DNA of 64,000 nucleotides from contig CAWBYP010000002.1 in assembly GCA_963793005.1 (NCBI GenBank), forward strand, positions 1,860,001 to 1,924,000. Direction: 5' to 3'. Of this stretch, positions 25,785 through 33,750 are shown one piece after another; position 1 is the first letter of the stretch, and each line of letters starts with the position of its first letter. The notes under the pieces were generated by a model. It did no database searches, was not told where the DNA came from, and saw nothing but the letters and a program-made list of their open reading frames with translations. A program made the position numbers and the translations under genes. Source of the stretch: RPQJ01 sp963793005 (GTDB taxonomy: Bacteria > Pseudomonadota > Gammaproteobacteria > Steroidobacterales > Steroidobacteraceae).

Positions 25785-27159
25785 CGTCTGGCTCGTCGAC
25801 GACGATGCCTCCATTCGCTGGGTGCTCGAGCGCGCGCTCGAGCAGGGGGGCATGCGGACGACTGCCTTCGAGGATGCCGAGTCGGTGCTTGCCGCGTTGG
25901 CCCGCGAGGAACCGGACGTGCTCGTGACGGATATCCGCATGCCTGGGCGCAGCGGACTCGACCTGCTCGAGGAGATACGCAACCAGCGGCCGCGACTGCC
26001 GGTGATCGTGATGACCGCGCATTCAGACCTCGAGAGCGCGGTCGCCGCCTACAAGGGCGGTGCCTTCGAGTACCTGCCCAAGCCGTTCGACATTGACCAG
26101 GCGGTTGAACTCGTGCGGCGGGCGGCCGAGCAGACCCATCGCTCGGCAGCGTCGACAGTCGAGTCGCGGCGCATCCCCGAAATGCTTGGCCACGCGCCGG
26201 CGATGCAGGAGGTGTTCCGGGCGATAGGGCGCCTGTCGCGCTCGAGCATGACCGTGCTCATCACGGGAGAGTCAGGAACCGGAAAGGAGCTGGTGGCCCG
26301 CGCGCTCCACCGGCACAGCCCGCGTGCCGCGAAGCCCATCATCGCGCTCAACACTTCCGCCTTCACGGCCGACCTGCTCGAGTCAGAACTATTTGGTCAC
26401 GAGAAGGGAGCGTTCACCGGCGCGACGGAGTTGAGGCGCGGCCGCTTCGAGCAGGCGGATGGCGGAACGCTGTTCCTGGACGAGATCGGCGATATGTCGC
26501 CGCAGCTGCAGACGCGACTGCTGAGGGTGCTGGCCGAGGGAGAGTTCTACCGGGTGGGCGGCCAGTTGCCCGTCAAGGTCGACGTGCGCGTCATTGCGGC
26601 GACGCACCAGGATCTCGAGGCGCGGGTGAAGGAAGGACTGTTTCGGGAAGACCTGCTGCACCGGCTGAACGTCATCCGCATCGGCGTGCCGCCGTTGCGC
26701 AACCGGCGCGAGGACGTCCCGGAGCTGCTGCAGCACTACCTCGACGTGGCAGCGATGGAACTCGGTGTCGCGCCCAAGACGCTGACCGACGATGCAGCCG
26801 CGGCGCTGGCAGCATTCGACTGGCCCGGAAACGTCCGGCAGGTGGTCAACGCTTGCCGACGCCTGACGGTGCTCGCGGCCGGACGCGAGATCACGCTCAC
26901 CGACATCCCCGCCGACCTGGGCGGCGGGTCCGCGGCAGCATCGTCGCTCGACTGGTCGAACGCGCTGGCGAGCTGGGCCAGCGCGAGGCTCGCGGCCGGC
27001 GGCCCGCCGTTGCTCGAGGACGCAGTGCCCGAGTTCGAACGGACACTGATCCGCGAGGCGCTGAAGGCAGCGCAGGGCGGGCGACAGGACGCGGCCAAGC
27101 TGCTCGGCTGGGGTCGCAACACACTGACCCGCAAGCTCAAGGAACTCGGCATGGAATAG
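25762..27159 (+). CDS. glnG: Nitrogen regulation response regulator NtrC
   Basis: Sigma-54-dependent activator of nitrogen-limitation genes. Receiver: VWLVDDDASIRWVLER, with phospho-acceptor Asp in VLVTDIRMPGRSG. AAA+ domain: Walker A GESGTGKE, the sigma-54 contact loop GAFTGA, Walker B GGTLFLDEIGDM, and arginine finger region LFREDLLHRLNVIRI. C-terminal Fis-type HTH: GGRQDAAKLLGWGRNTLTRK. 465 residues, full length. Overlap with ntrB indicates coupled translation. The glnA sigma-54 promoter upstream is its expected target. Confidence 0.97.
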   Translation: MNPAKTLDVWLVDDDASIRWVLERALEQGGMRTTAFEDAESVLAALAREEPDVLVTDIRMPGRSGLDLLEEIRNQRPRLPVIVMTAHSDLESAVAAYKGGAFEYLPKPFDIDQAVELVRRAAEQTHRSAASTVESRRIPEMLGHAPAMQEVFRAIGRLSRSSMTVLITGESGTGKELVARALHRHSPRAAKPIIALNTSAFTADLLESELFGHEKGAFTGATELRRGRFEQADGGTLFLDEIGDMSPQLQTRLLRVLAEGEFYRVGGQLPVKVDVRVIAATHQDLEARVKEGLFREDLLHRLNVIRIGVPPLRNRREDVPELLQHYLDVAAMELGVAPKTLTDDAAAALAAFDWPGNVRQVVNACRRLTVLAAGREITLTDIPADLGGGSAAASSLDWSNALASWASARLAAGGPPLLEDAVPEFERTLIREALKAAQGGRQDAAKLLGWGRNTLTRKLKELGME

Positions 27160-27217
27160 GGAATGGGGGGCTAGACGTTCGGTTAAAGTGTTGAAACTCT
27201 AGCCGCTTTCAACGAAG

Positions 27218-27257
27218 TCCCCTTTGAGTCTAGCGCTCGGAGGGGATTTTTCTTTTC
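27218..27257 (+). terminator. Putative rho-independent terminator after ntrC
   Basis: TCCCCT (27218) pairs with AGGGGA (27241), followed directly by TTTTTCTTTTC. The stem is six base pairs with a 17-base loop, so it is weak but correctly placed 59 bp after the ntrC stop. The remaining DNA to 27436 has no convincing gene. Confidence 0.45.
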
Positions 27258-27436
27258 AGAGATTTCTTCGTCGCCCGAAAGCGGGCGGTCAACGGGCAAA
27301 AACGACCCGAAGCAGCCCGTCATCAGTAAGTAAGCAGACGTTCCGGAATCTCCCTAAACGTCCACGGGCCGGCGGTTCTGGACACACCTGGACCAGACAG
27401 GACAGCACACAGTCGCGCAGGCCGTTGTTGTCGTGC
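27258..27436. other. Non-coding stretch with degraded repeat-like sequence
   Basis: Contains CGCCCGAAAGCGGGCG, an inverted repeat (27273-27288), and phrases such as AACGACCCGAAGCAGCCCG that look like worn copies of intergenic repeat units. No gene or clear signal is seen. Confidence 0.3.
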
Positions 27437-28090
27437 TTAGCGCTGCGTGGGAAGCAACATTCGAGCAGGATCAATCTTGTACGTCCACGGCAGGCCCGAA
27501 TTCTTCCAGCCGTTTACCAACCGCTGACCACGATAGACGCTGTCCGGATCCGTGACCGTGTCACCTTCCATGCCATCGGTAATCTGGAAGACGTGCGTGA
27601 ACCCGGCCTTCGCCAGTTGGTTGACTGCAATTGCGCTGCGGCCACCAGATCGGCACATCACGAACAGCGTGTCGCCGGGCTTCGCGATTGTCTGTACCCG
27701 GGCGACGAAATCCGGGAGCGGGGACATAGGGAACTTCTTCTTCTCCGCATTCCACTCGAAGGTCTGCTCGGCGAACGGGATGTTCCAAGCCATTTCCGCA
27801 TGACCAATGAACAGAAACTCCTCGGGTGTCCGCACGTCCAGGACCGTCACCTTGTCAGGCTCGACTTTCCACTTCGCATACGCTTCCCGCGCCGTCAAAT
27901 AGAGACCCAGCGTCGTCTGCTTCTCGGCGGGAATCTGCGCGGCCGACTGGGGCGCAGTTGCCTGCTCGCTGGCGTCGGCACCGGCGCGCGATGGCAACGC
28001 CAGGCCAGCCGTGACAATCAGGGTGATCGTCAGAAGCGCCCGGATGGCGAGCAGGCATCTCAAGGGCAACTCATTGCGTCGCTTTGACAT
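27437..28090 (-). CDS. Exported single-domain rhodanese
   Basis: A 217-residue sulfurtransferase-like protein. Starting at ATG 28090 after AGGAGA, it has a basic N-terminus and a hydrophobic segment (CLLAIRALLTITLIVTAGLA) serving as a signal peptide. The rhodanese domain spans about residues 75-200: VTVLDVRTPEEFLFIGHAEM, then the active-site loop MCRSGGRSA with Cys as sulfur carrier. The long 4-residue-plus insertion before the catalytic loop (EWNAEKKKFPM) is unusual. It follows the ferredoxin-nitroreductase gene (107 bp) and the DszB-like gene on the same strand. A periplasmic sulfur-handling role with them is inferred. Confidence 0.85.
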   Translation of the reverse strand: MSKRRNELPLRCLLAIRALLTITLIVTAGLALPSRAGADASEQATAPQSAAQIPAEKQTTLGLYLTAREAYAKWKVEPDKVTVLDVRTPEEFLFIGHAEMAWNIPFAEQTFEWNAEKKKFPMSPLPDFVARVQTIAKPGDTLFVMCRSGGRSAIAVNQLAKAGFTHVFQITDGMEGDTVTDPDSVYRGQRLVNGWKNSGLPWTYKIDPARMLLPTQR

Positions 28091-28196
28091 GATGGCTGTC
28101 TCCTGTGCGTGGCCAGGCAGTTCAACCAGGAGCGTTGAATAGTCCGCCGCCTTCGCTTCGCTGGTCACAGTTGCTCGTTACCTTGCGTGCCCGATC

Positions 28197-29036
28197 TCAG
28201 CACCAGGTTACGTCGAGGGGTTTGCGCGCCGGTACCCGCCCGAAGGTCTCGGCGGGATACCCGAGCAGGATCGTTCCGTAGGACACGGTGCCTTGCGGCA
28301 ATCCAAGAAGCTCAATCAACGGCGGGTGCGCCTGCGCGGCGGTATTGATGCCGCCGCTCCAGCTGCTGCCGAGGCCGAGCGCGTGCGCGGCCAGCTGCGC
28401 GTAGGCCAGGCCGATCGTGGCCGCCTGGGGTGCGGTGCGCTCATCCTTGGGCGCCCAGGCCTGGATGAAGCAAGGCGCGCGGCGGGAAATCTGGTCTTGG
28501 CCTGCGTCCCACGCGGCAGTGAAGAGGCCGAGCTTGGCCTCTTTGTACAGTGTCGGGTTCGAGTCGCGGACGCTCTTCATCCAGTCGATGGACATCTGAG
28601 CGACGCGACGAACCTGCGTGGGGTCGCTAACCACGACCCAGCGCACAATCTGCCGGTTCGCTCCGTTCGGGGCGAAGCGGGTGACGTCCAGCACCTGCGA
28701 GATCTTGTCCTTCCCGACGGGCTTGTTGACGTAGACGCGAATCGAGCGCCTCGATACAAGAAACTGCCGAGCCTCGTCCCAGGTCGGTATCAGGTGAACA
28801 TCAATCGGCTCGCATTCCCCAGGCCCCATCGCACGCTGGTGCATGGCCCCGGTCGGACAGACCGTCACGCAGTGGCCGCAGTCTATGCACAAGTCCCAGA
28901 CGTCCTGCTTCGCGACCGGGCCGTATTCGCCTTTTGCAATCAGACCGCCGGGACAGGTTCGAATGCAGTTGCCACAGCCGATGCAAAGGTTCTTATCGAC
29001 CTTGATGATCGTGTTCAGCTTGTACGAGGCATCCAT
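28197..29036 (-). CDS. Ferredoxin-nitroreductase fusion protein
   Basis: A 279-residue cytosolic protein in two parts. Residues 8-65 hold two 4Fe-4S clusters: CIGCGNCIRTCPGG and CIDCGHCVTVCPTGAM. Residues 90-275 are a nitroreductase (FMN) domain: VSRRSIRVYVNKPVGKDKIS, FAPNGANRQIVRWVVV, and GLGSSWSGG and GTILLGYPAETFGRVPARKP near the end. The fusion suggests electron flow from iron-sulfur clusters to flavin. The start MDASYKLNTII at 29036 is preceded by AGGAAC. It sits between the rhodanese and DszB-like genes in one orientation. The substrate is unknown. Confidence 0.9.
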   Translation of the reverse strand: MDASYKLNTIIKVDKNLCIGCGNCIRTCPGGLIAKGEYGPVAKQDVWDLCIDCGHCVTVCPTGAMHQRAMGPGECEPIDVHLIPTWDEARQFLVSRRSIRVYVNKPVGKDKISQVLDVTRFAPNGANRQIVRWVVVSDPTQVRRVAQMSIDWMKSVRDSNPTLYKEAKLGLFTAAWDAGQDQISRRAPCFIQAWAPKDERTAPQAATIGLAYAQLAAHALGLGSSWSGGINTAAQAHPPLIELLGLPQGTVSYGTILLGYPAETFGRVPARKPLDVTWC

Positions 29037-29148
29037 GGCGATGTTCCTATGGTTTGCGGTCGCAGAAGATCGCCGTGCCGGCCGCGCGACGTCACCCCCC
29101 GTTCGAAGCGGAGAGCCATACAAGTCGCGCGGCGAGGACTTCTCCCGA

Positions 29149-30465
29149 CTACCCGATTCGTCGTGTCTCCTTCAGCAGTTCAGTCGAGCTGGGAAGCTTC
29201 GATTCAGTCTTCGTCTTCCATTCTCCCTCGAGCAGCTCTTTGGCCGCCGTTTCAAAGAATTCCGGCGCAGCCCACTTCTGCACGTCGAAGTCGCGCTTGA
29301 TGTAGCCATGGCTGAGCATGAAGTTCTTCGCGATCTCGACGGAAGCCATGTTCTGCGGCGAAAGGTTGGGCACCATGTCGATGTCACTGATGCCGCGGTA
29401 AGTGTCCTCTACGTCCAGGTAGAAAGTCTGCTTGTTCAGGATCGCCGCCGCTGCATGCTTGTATTCGTTCGCCCAGCGGCCGACCTTGATCATGCCCTTC
29501 ATGAATGTAACGACGAGTTCGGGGTGTTGCTCCGCCATTACATCGCTGCACGTGATGATGGCGGGGATGTTCGCCAACTGGAGCCTCCAGTCCGGGTACC
29601 GCGACAGGTCTTCAATTGCCGCGAGTTGGCCGGTTGCTTCCTGCAGATGCTGGAGGGCCTCGCTCTGCGTATAGATTGCATCGACCTTGCCCTCGAGCAG
29701 CGCTGCTTCCAGCGGGCGAAAGGCCAGGTCGTGCTTGTGGTCGCGCTTGAGCCATAGTTCCGATGGGTTTTCCATGGGAGGGCCGACCATCGAGGGATCG
29801 TTGTACCAGTCGTCCGGGTAGGGGAATTCGACGATCTGCACGTCCTGGCGGGTCATGCCGTTCATGCGGAGCATCAGTTCGATTCCCTGCTCCTCCTGGA
29901 TTCGCCACCAGTCGTTCTTGAGCGTATTCAGGCTCTTGGACAGGCCGATCTTCTTGCCTTTCAGATCCGCCATCCGGTAGATGTCGTCCTTGGCGCGCAC
30001 CATCATGCAGCCGCCTTCGAACGGTGCCATCGTCAGGCCCAGCATTCGGGTCCTTCGGATATCGGCCTGGACGTGGATCGGCGGAAACAACCCTCCGAAG
30101 CGGATCAGGTTGTCCTGGTTGTGGATGTAGTGCGGATACCAGTCGGTCTCGGGCACGGAACGCATGAACGCGTACTTGACGCCGATCTTCTTGAACTCCT
30201 CTCGAGTCCAACCCAGTTCCTGATCGACATTGCTGGCCGAAATCAGGGGACAGTTGGTGTAGTAGACCTCTTTCCAGTCCAGTCGAATCGTACTGGTCTT
30301 CGTGCCATCGATTTCCTTGATCACGGCCTTGCTGCCCGCCTCAGCGGCGTTTGCGCTGCTCATCGCGCCGGCGGAGGCAAGCGCCACGCCACCAGCGATC
30401 CCACCTACCGCAAGCATCGCGTCGCGCCTGGTAATGCCGTTCTCGAGTTGTTTTGAATCACTCAT
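29149..30465 (-). CDS. Tat-exported protein of the DszB sulfinate desulfinase / SsuA-like superfamily
   Basis: A 438-residue protein, start ATG 30465 after AGGAGA. The N-terminus is a twin-arginine signal (TRRDAMLAVGGIAGGVALAS, cleaved near ANA-AEAG). The fold is that of ABC sulfonate-binding proteins and the desulfinase DszB. Compared from memory with Rhodococcus DszB, the catalytic Cys27/His60/Arg70 align with Cys72 (YTNCP), His112 and Arg122 (H-x9-RFGG); the H-to-R spacing is identical. RFGGLFPPI, RTRMLGLT and KKIGLSKS match too, as does the C-terminal KWAAPEFF. The Cys-to-His gap is 40 here against 33 in DszB. It may therefore be an enzyme releasing sulfite from an aryl or alkyl sulfinate, but no transporter genes are adjacent and a binding-protein role remains possible. 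Confidence 0.75.
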   Translation of the reverse strand: MSDSKQLENGITRRDAMLAVGGIAGGVALASAGAMSSANAAEAGSKAVIKEIDGTKTSTIRLDWKEVYYTNCPLISASNVDQELGWTREEFKKIGVKYAFMRSVPETDWYPHYIHNQDNLIRFGGLFPPIHVQADIRRTRMLGLTMAPFEGGCMMVRAKDDIYRMADLKGKKIGLSKSLNTLKNDWWRIQEEQGIELMLRMNGMTRQDVQIVEFPYPDDWYNDPSMVGPPMENPSELWLKRDHKHDLAFRPLEAALLEGKVDAIYTQSEALQHLQEATGQLAAIEDLSRYPDWRLQLANIPAIITCSDVMAEQHPELVVTFMKGMIKVGRWANEYKHAAAAILNKQTFYLDVEDTYRGISDIDMVPNLSPQNMASVEIAKNFMLSHGYIKRDFDVQKWAAPEFFETAAKELLEGEWKTKTESKLPSSTELLKETRRIG

Positions 30466-30635
30466 CGTGGGTCTCCTGTTCTGTGTGGCAGGCTTCGTGT
30501 CTGGCGCGCGGCTGCGTTGCGACCGAGCAGTTCGGCCAAGACAAAAAGCGGTTCGACGACAGCCGGCGGCCAGGGCTTGCCTGCCGCCAACTACTAGTTC
30601 ATTCAATCATTGGCGAGACTGCCTAGATATCCATA

Positions 30636-30665
30636 TTCAGACAGCAACTACACATTTTCAGACAG
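30636..30665. promoter_or_regulatory. Two direct repeats, candidate AraC-type operator
   Basis: TTCAGACAG occurs at 30636-30644 and again, identically, at 30657-30665. The starts are 21 bp apart, two helical turns, in the same orientation. This is the geometry of AraC/XylS operators. The site lies in the 210-bp interval between the divergent DszB-like gene and the AraC-family regulator. Confidence 0.7.
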
Positions 30666-30674
30666 GCTCGGGTA

Positions 30675-31751
30675 TTGTTATCGCATGGGAGCGATGTGCC
30701 GCGAAGACATGCCGTGAGGTCTCGAGCAGCGACACCAGAGCCGGGCGGAGGAACGCTGCGTGTCGGTACCACGATGGCACTTCCGGCCATCCTCGAAGAC
30801 CTGGGAGTGAACCCAGCTGAGGTGCTGGTCGAGGCAGGCATCGACCCAGGACTGTTCGACGACCCCGACAACCTGTTTACCTACTCCACGCGAGGTCGTC
30901 TGCTCGAGCTTTGCGTCGCGAAGAGCGGCTGCGCGCACCTTGGACTGCTGGTTGGCCAGCGCTGCGGCCTGGATTCGCTGGGCCTGGTGGGTCTGCTGGT
31001 GAAATATTCACGGGACGTCGGAACGGCGCTGCGTAATTTAGAGCGGTACATGTCCGTGCACGTGCGCGGCGCAGTGCCATCCGTTTCGCAGGAAGGCGAC
31101 TCGGCTGTGCTGGGCTACGTCGCCTATCAGCGCGGCGGCGAGGGCGCTGTGCAAACCGGGGACGGCGCGGTCGCTGCTATTTTCAACATCATGCGGACTC
31201 TGTGCGGCCCTCGCTGGCAGCCGTCCGAGGCGCGATTCGCCCACCGCAGACCCATGGATGTCGCGCCATTTCGGAGGTATTTCCGTTCTGCGATGCGCTT
31301 CGACGCCGACCAATACGCGCTGGTTTTTCCGGTCAACTGGCTGAACCATCAATTGCCCGCTGCCGACGCCGAACTGCGTCGCTGGCTGCAGAAGGAAATC
31401 AGCAGGCTCGATGTCAGGTACCGCGAAGACTTTCCGGAGCAGGTGCGTAGTGTGTTGCGTACTTCGCTGCTGACAAGCCATGCGACGGCGGATAAGGTCG
31501 CAGCGCTCTTCTCGATGCACAGTCGCACATTACTTCGGCGCCTGGACGCACACGGCACGGGCTTCCAGGAACTCGTCGATGAGAGCCGATTCGAGATCGC
31601 GCGACAGATGCTCGAGGACTCGTCTCTCGACGTGAGCGACATCGCAGCGTCGCTCGGCTACGCTCGGCCCAGCGCATTTGCACGGGCATTCCGTCGCTGG
31701 AGTGGCACTACGCCAAGCACCTGGAGGGTGACGCACAGCGGCCCCCAATAG
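30675..31751 (+). CDS. AraC-family transcriptional regulator (arabinose-binding-type N-domain)
   Basis: Up to 358 residues. The N-terminal part to about 240 is of the PF12625 kind (GVNPAEVLVEAGIDPGLFDD; NIMRTLCGPRWQPSEARFAH), as in regulators such as those of the OruR and ArgR-like AraC subfamily. The C-terminal part is the double HTH: TADKVAALFSMHSRTLLRRL and VSDIAASLGYARPSAFARAF RRWSGTTP. The true start is unclear: TTG 30675, GTG 30708 and ATG 30774 are in frame, and a start at ATG 30774 would lose only a Gly-rich leader. It is divergent from the DszB-like gene and likely binds the direct repeats at 30636-30665. Confidence 0.88.
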   Translation: MLSHGSDVPRRHAVRSRAATPEPGGGTLRVGTTMALPAILEDLGVNPAEVLVEAGIDPGLFDDPDNLFTYSTRGRLLELCVAKSGCAHLGLLVGQRCGLDSLGLVGLLVKYSRDVGTALRNLERYMSVHVRGAVPSVSQEGDSAVLGYVAYQRGGEGAVQTGDGAVAAIFNIMRTLCGPRWQPSEARFAHRRPMDVAPFRRYFRSAMRFDADQYALVFPVNWLNHQLPAADAELRRWLQKEISRLDVRYREDFPEQVRSVLRTSLLTSHATADKVAALFSMHSRTLLRRLDAHGTGFQELVDESRFEIARQMLEDSSLDVSDIAASLGYARPSAFARAFRRWSGTTPSTWRVTHSGPQ

Positions 31752-31991
31752 GTCTCACCAAATTTACCCTCCTGTCGCACGGCGGGAGTCACATGGCCAG
31801 CGTCCAGATCGCTGTCGCACGTCGCTATGGCAGAGTTTGGCAGTCTTGCCTGAGTCGTGCGTGCCCTCGAATGACCGCTATGGGTGATTTTGACCACAGG
31901 CCGCTTCTAGCCGATTTTACGCATTGGCCAGTGTCCGCTTTTTATCCCACTCCCCCGCGTCTGACCAACGCTTTTCCGAGACTCGGCCAAG
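31752..31991. other. Non-coding stretch
   Basis: Together with 31992-32098, this 347-bp interval between the AraC gene and pyrD has no convincing gene. It is moderately AT-rich. The pyrD terminator (31992-32019) and a hairpin repeat (32061-32075) are its recognisable elements. Confidence 0.4.
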
Positions 31992-32019
31992 AAAAAGGCC
32001 CCTTCCAGCGGAAGGGGCC
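31992..32019 (-). terminator. Rho-independent terminator of the pyrD transcript
   Basis: On the minus strand GGCCCCTTCC-GCT-GGAAGGGGCC forms a perfect 10-bp stem with a 3-base loop and runs into TTTTTC. It lies 80 bp past the pyrD stop and is the cleanest terminator in the window. Confidence 0.88.
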
Positions 32020-32060
32020 AGACAGAGTCTGTTCAACACTTTTTTAGAACGGCCAGGAAT

Positions 32061-32075
32061 AGGGGAATGTCCCCT
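32061..32075. repeat. Hairpin repeat AGGGGAATGTCCCCT
   Basis: A near-perfect palindrome (arms AGGGGA / TCCCCT) next to the pyrD stop. The same core appears in the 33105-33192 and 56962-56986 repeats. A GTGCC-AAGCACC motif follows at 32081. Confidence 0.6.
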
Positions 32076-32098
32076 GTTCTGTGCCAAGCACCTGTTTT

Positions 32099-33070
32099 TC
32101 AGCAGTAGCAGGCTTCGATCCTGCGTGCCGGCCGGTCGAGCGAACCGATCAGCTCGGCGACCGACGCCATGCCGTTCGCGGCCAGGTACTCCGCGACGCC
32201 CGCGTTGATCTTCGTGCACGCCAGCGGATCGTAGAAAAGCGCTGTGCCGACGCCCACCGTCGTCGCGCCGGCGATGATGAATTCGAGCGCGTCCTCGGCC
32301 GTCTGGATTCCGCCCTGCCCGATGATCGGGATGCCCAGCGGCCCGGCCACCTCGGCCACCTGCATCACCTTGAGCAGCGCAATCGGCTTGATCGCCGGGC
32401 CCGACAGCCCGCCCTGCACGTTGCCGATGACCGGCTGCCGCGTCTTCACGTCGATAGCCATGCCCATCATCGTGTTGATCACGGCGAGCCCGTCGCTGCC
32501 CGCCTCGATGCAGACGCGCGCGCTCTCGCGGATGTCGGTCTGGTTGGGCGATAGTTTCGTGATCAACGGCTTTTTCGTCACGGCGCGACACGCAGCCACC
32601 ACGCGTGCCGACATTTCCGGCACGTTGCCGAACTGCACGCCACCTTCCTTCACGTTCGGGCAGGAGATGTTGATCTCCATGGCGTCTATGGCTGAATCGT
32701 CGAAGCGGCGCGTGACCTCGACGTACTCGTCGATGGTGGATCCGCAGACATTGGCGAAGAACCGGGTCTCGGTGAAATCGAGCGTCGGCAGGATCCGCTC
32801 GACGACGTGATTGACTCCGGGATTCTGCAGGCCGATGGCGTTGAGCATGCCCATCGGCGTCTCGTATACGCGGTGTGGCGGATTGCCGAGGCGTGGTGTG
32901 CCTGTCGTGCCCTTGAGCACGATTGCCCCGACCTGTGTGTTTGAAAACCCCTCGACCCGCGTGTATTCCTCGCCGAACCCGACACAGCCCGAGAGCAGCA
33001 CGATCGGCGAGGCGAGGCGCAGGCCGCAGAAATCGACCGCCAGCGAGGGCGGCAGCGCGGAGGAGGACAT
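32099..33070 (-). CDS. pyrD: Dihydroorotate dehydrogenase, class 1 (NAD-type, PyrD-B-like)
   Basis: Oxidises dihydroorotate to orotate in pyrimidine synthesis. 323 residues with the FMN TIM-barrel pattern: VDFCGLRLASPIVLLSGCVG, VLKGTTGTPRLGNPPHRVYE, the catalytic-Cys block MEINISCPNVKEGG (class 2 enzymes have Ser here), KLSPNQTDI, and IIGQGGIQTAEDALEFIIAGA near the end. It is therefore soluble class 1, closest to the PyrD-B type that pairs with PyrK. No pyrK is adjacent. Gammaproteobacteria normally use membrane-bound class 2, so this may be an extra or transferred copy. Hairpin repeats flank it on both sides, and it ends in a Cys-Tyr-Cys tail. Confidence 0.88.
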   Translation of the reverse strand: MSSSALPPSLAVDFCGLRLASPIVLLSGCVGFGEEYTRVEGFSNTQVGAIVLKGTTGTPRLGNPPHRVYETPMGMLNAIGLQNPGVNHVVERILPTLDFTETRFFANVCGSTIDEYVEVTRRFDDSAIDAMEINISCPNVKEGGVQFGNVPEMSARVVAACRAVTKKPLITKLSPNQTDIRESARVCIEAGSDGLAVINTMMGMAIDVKTRQPVIGNVQGGLSGPAIKPIALLKVMQVAEVAGPLGIPIIGQGGIQTAEDALEFIIAGATTVGVGTALFYDPLACTKINAGVAEYLAANGMASVAELIGSLDRPARRIEACYC

Positions 33071-33104
33071 GGCTGCAATTCTAAGCGGAAACCGCCAGGT
33101 CCAG

Positions 33105-33192
33105 AGGGGACATTCCCCCTTTTTCGTGGAACCGAAAAGGGGGAATGTCCCCTCCCAACCAACGCGGTCTCGCGAAAAGGGGAATGTCCCCT
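33105..33192. repeat. Cluster of three GGGGACATTCCCC-type hairpin repeats
   Basis: Three palindromic arms lie between pyrD and the CBS gene: AGGGGACATTCCCCCTTTTT at 33105, its inverted copy AAAAGGGGGAATGTCCCCT at 33135-33153, and a third, AAAAGGGGAATGTCCCCT, at 33175-33192. The first two form a long stem-loop with the loop CGTGGAACCG. This is the fullest example of a repeat family seen at several intergenic sites here. Confidence 0.8.
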
Positions 33193-33205
33193 GCCGACCT
33201 ACCGG

Positions 33206-33634
33206 TCAGCCGGCGATGAACTTCTCCAGGTGCTCGATCGTCTGCTGCTGCTCTTCGATCACCGCGCGTACCAGGTCACCGATGGAGACCAGGCCGACCA
33301 TGGTGCCGTCGTCGACCACTGGCAGGTGCCGGATGCGCTTCTCGGTCATTATCTCCATGCAGTGCTGCACGCTGTCAGTGGGCTGCACCGTGACGACCGG
33401 CGCCGACATGATCTGCCGGACGAAGGTCTGGGCCGAGGCGCGCCCGAGCAGCGCTACCTTGCGCGCGTAGTCGCGCTCCGACACCAGGCCCACGAGCTGG
33501 CCGCCGCTCATTACGGGCAGGGCGCCGACACGCCGCTCCGCCATGACGCGGATCGCTTCGAGTACCGGCTGGTCGGCGTCGACGGACCAGACGTCCTTGC
33601 CTTTGCGGTTGAGCAGGTGGCTTACGAGAATCAT
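33206..33634 (-). CDS. Two-CBS-domain protein
   Basis: A 142-residue stand-alone Bateman module. Two CBS motifs are visible: VWSVDADQPVLEAIRVMAER followed by GALPVMSGGQLVGLVSERDY, and VVTVQPTDSVQHCMEIMTEK followed by RHLPVVDDGTMVGLVSIGDL. Such proteins bind adenosyl nucleotides and usually regulate partners; the target is unknown. The start at ATG 33634 gives the standard MILVSHLLNRKG opening. It is divergent from trmL. Confidence 0.92.
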   Translation of the reverse strand: MILVSHLLNRKGKDVWSVDADQPVLEAIRVMAERRVGALPVMSGGQLVGLVSERDYARKVALLGRASAQTFVRQIMSAPVVTVQPTDSVQHCMEIMTEKRIRHLPVVDDGTMVGLVSIGDLVRAVIEEQQQTIEHLEKFIAG

Positions 33635-33750
33635 TGTCGGGTTTCTCCGAATGGAGTTCGGGGAGGTCTGCGGGGATTCTAAACCCATGTCGGCCGGGAT
33701 CGCTGTGGTGTCTTGCGGAGACCGCTGGCGCGCGCCAGGATCCGCCGGCC

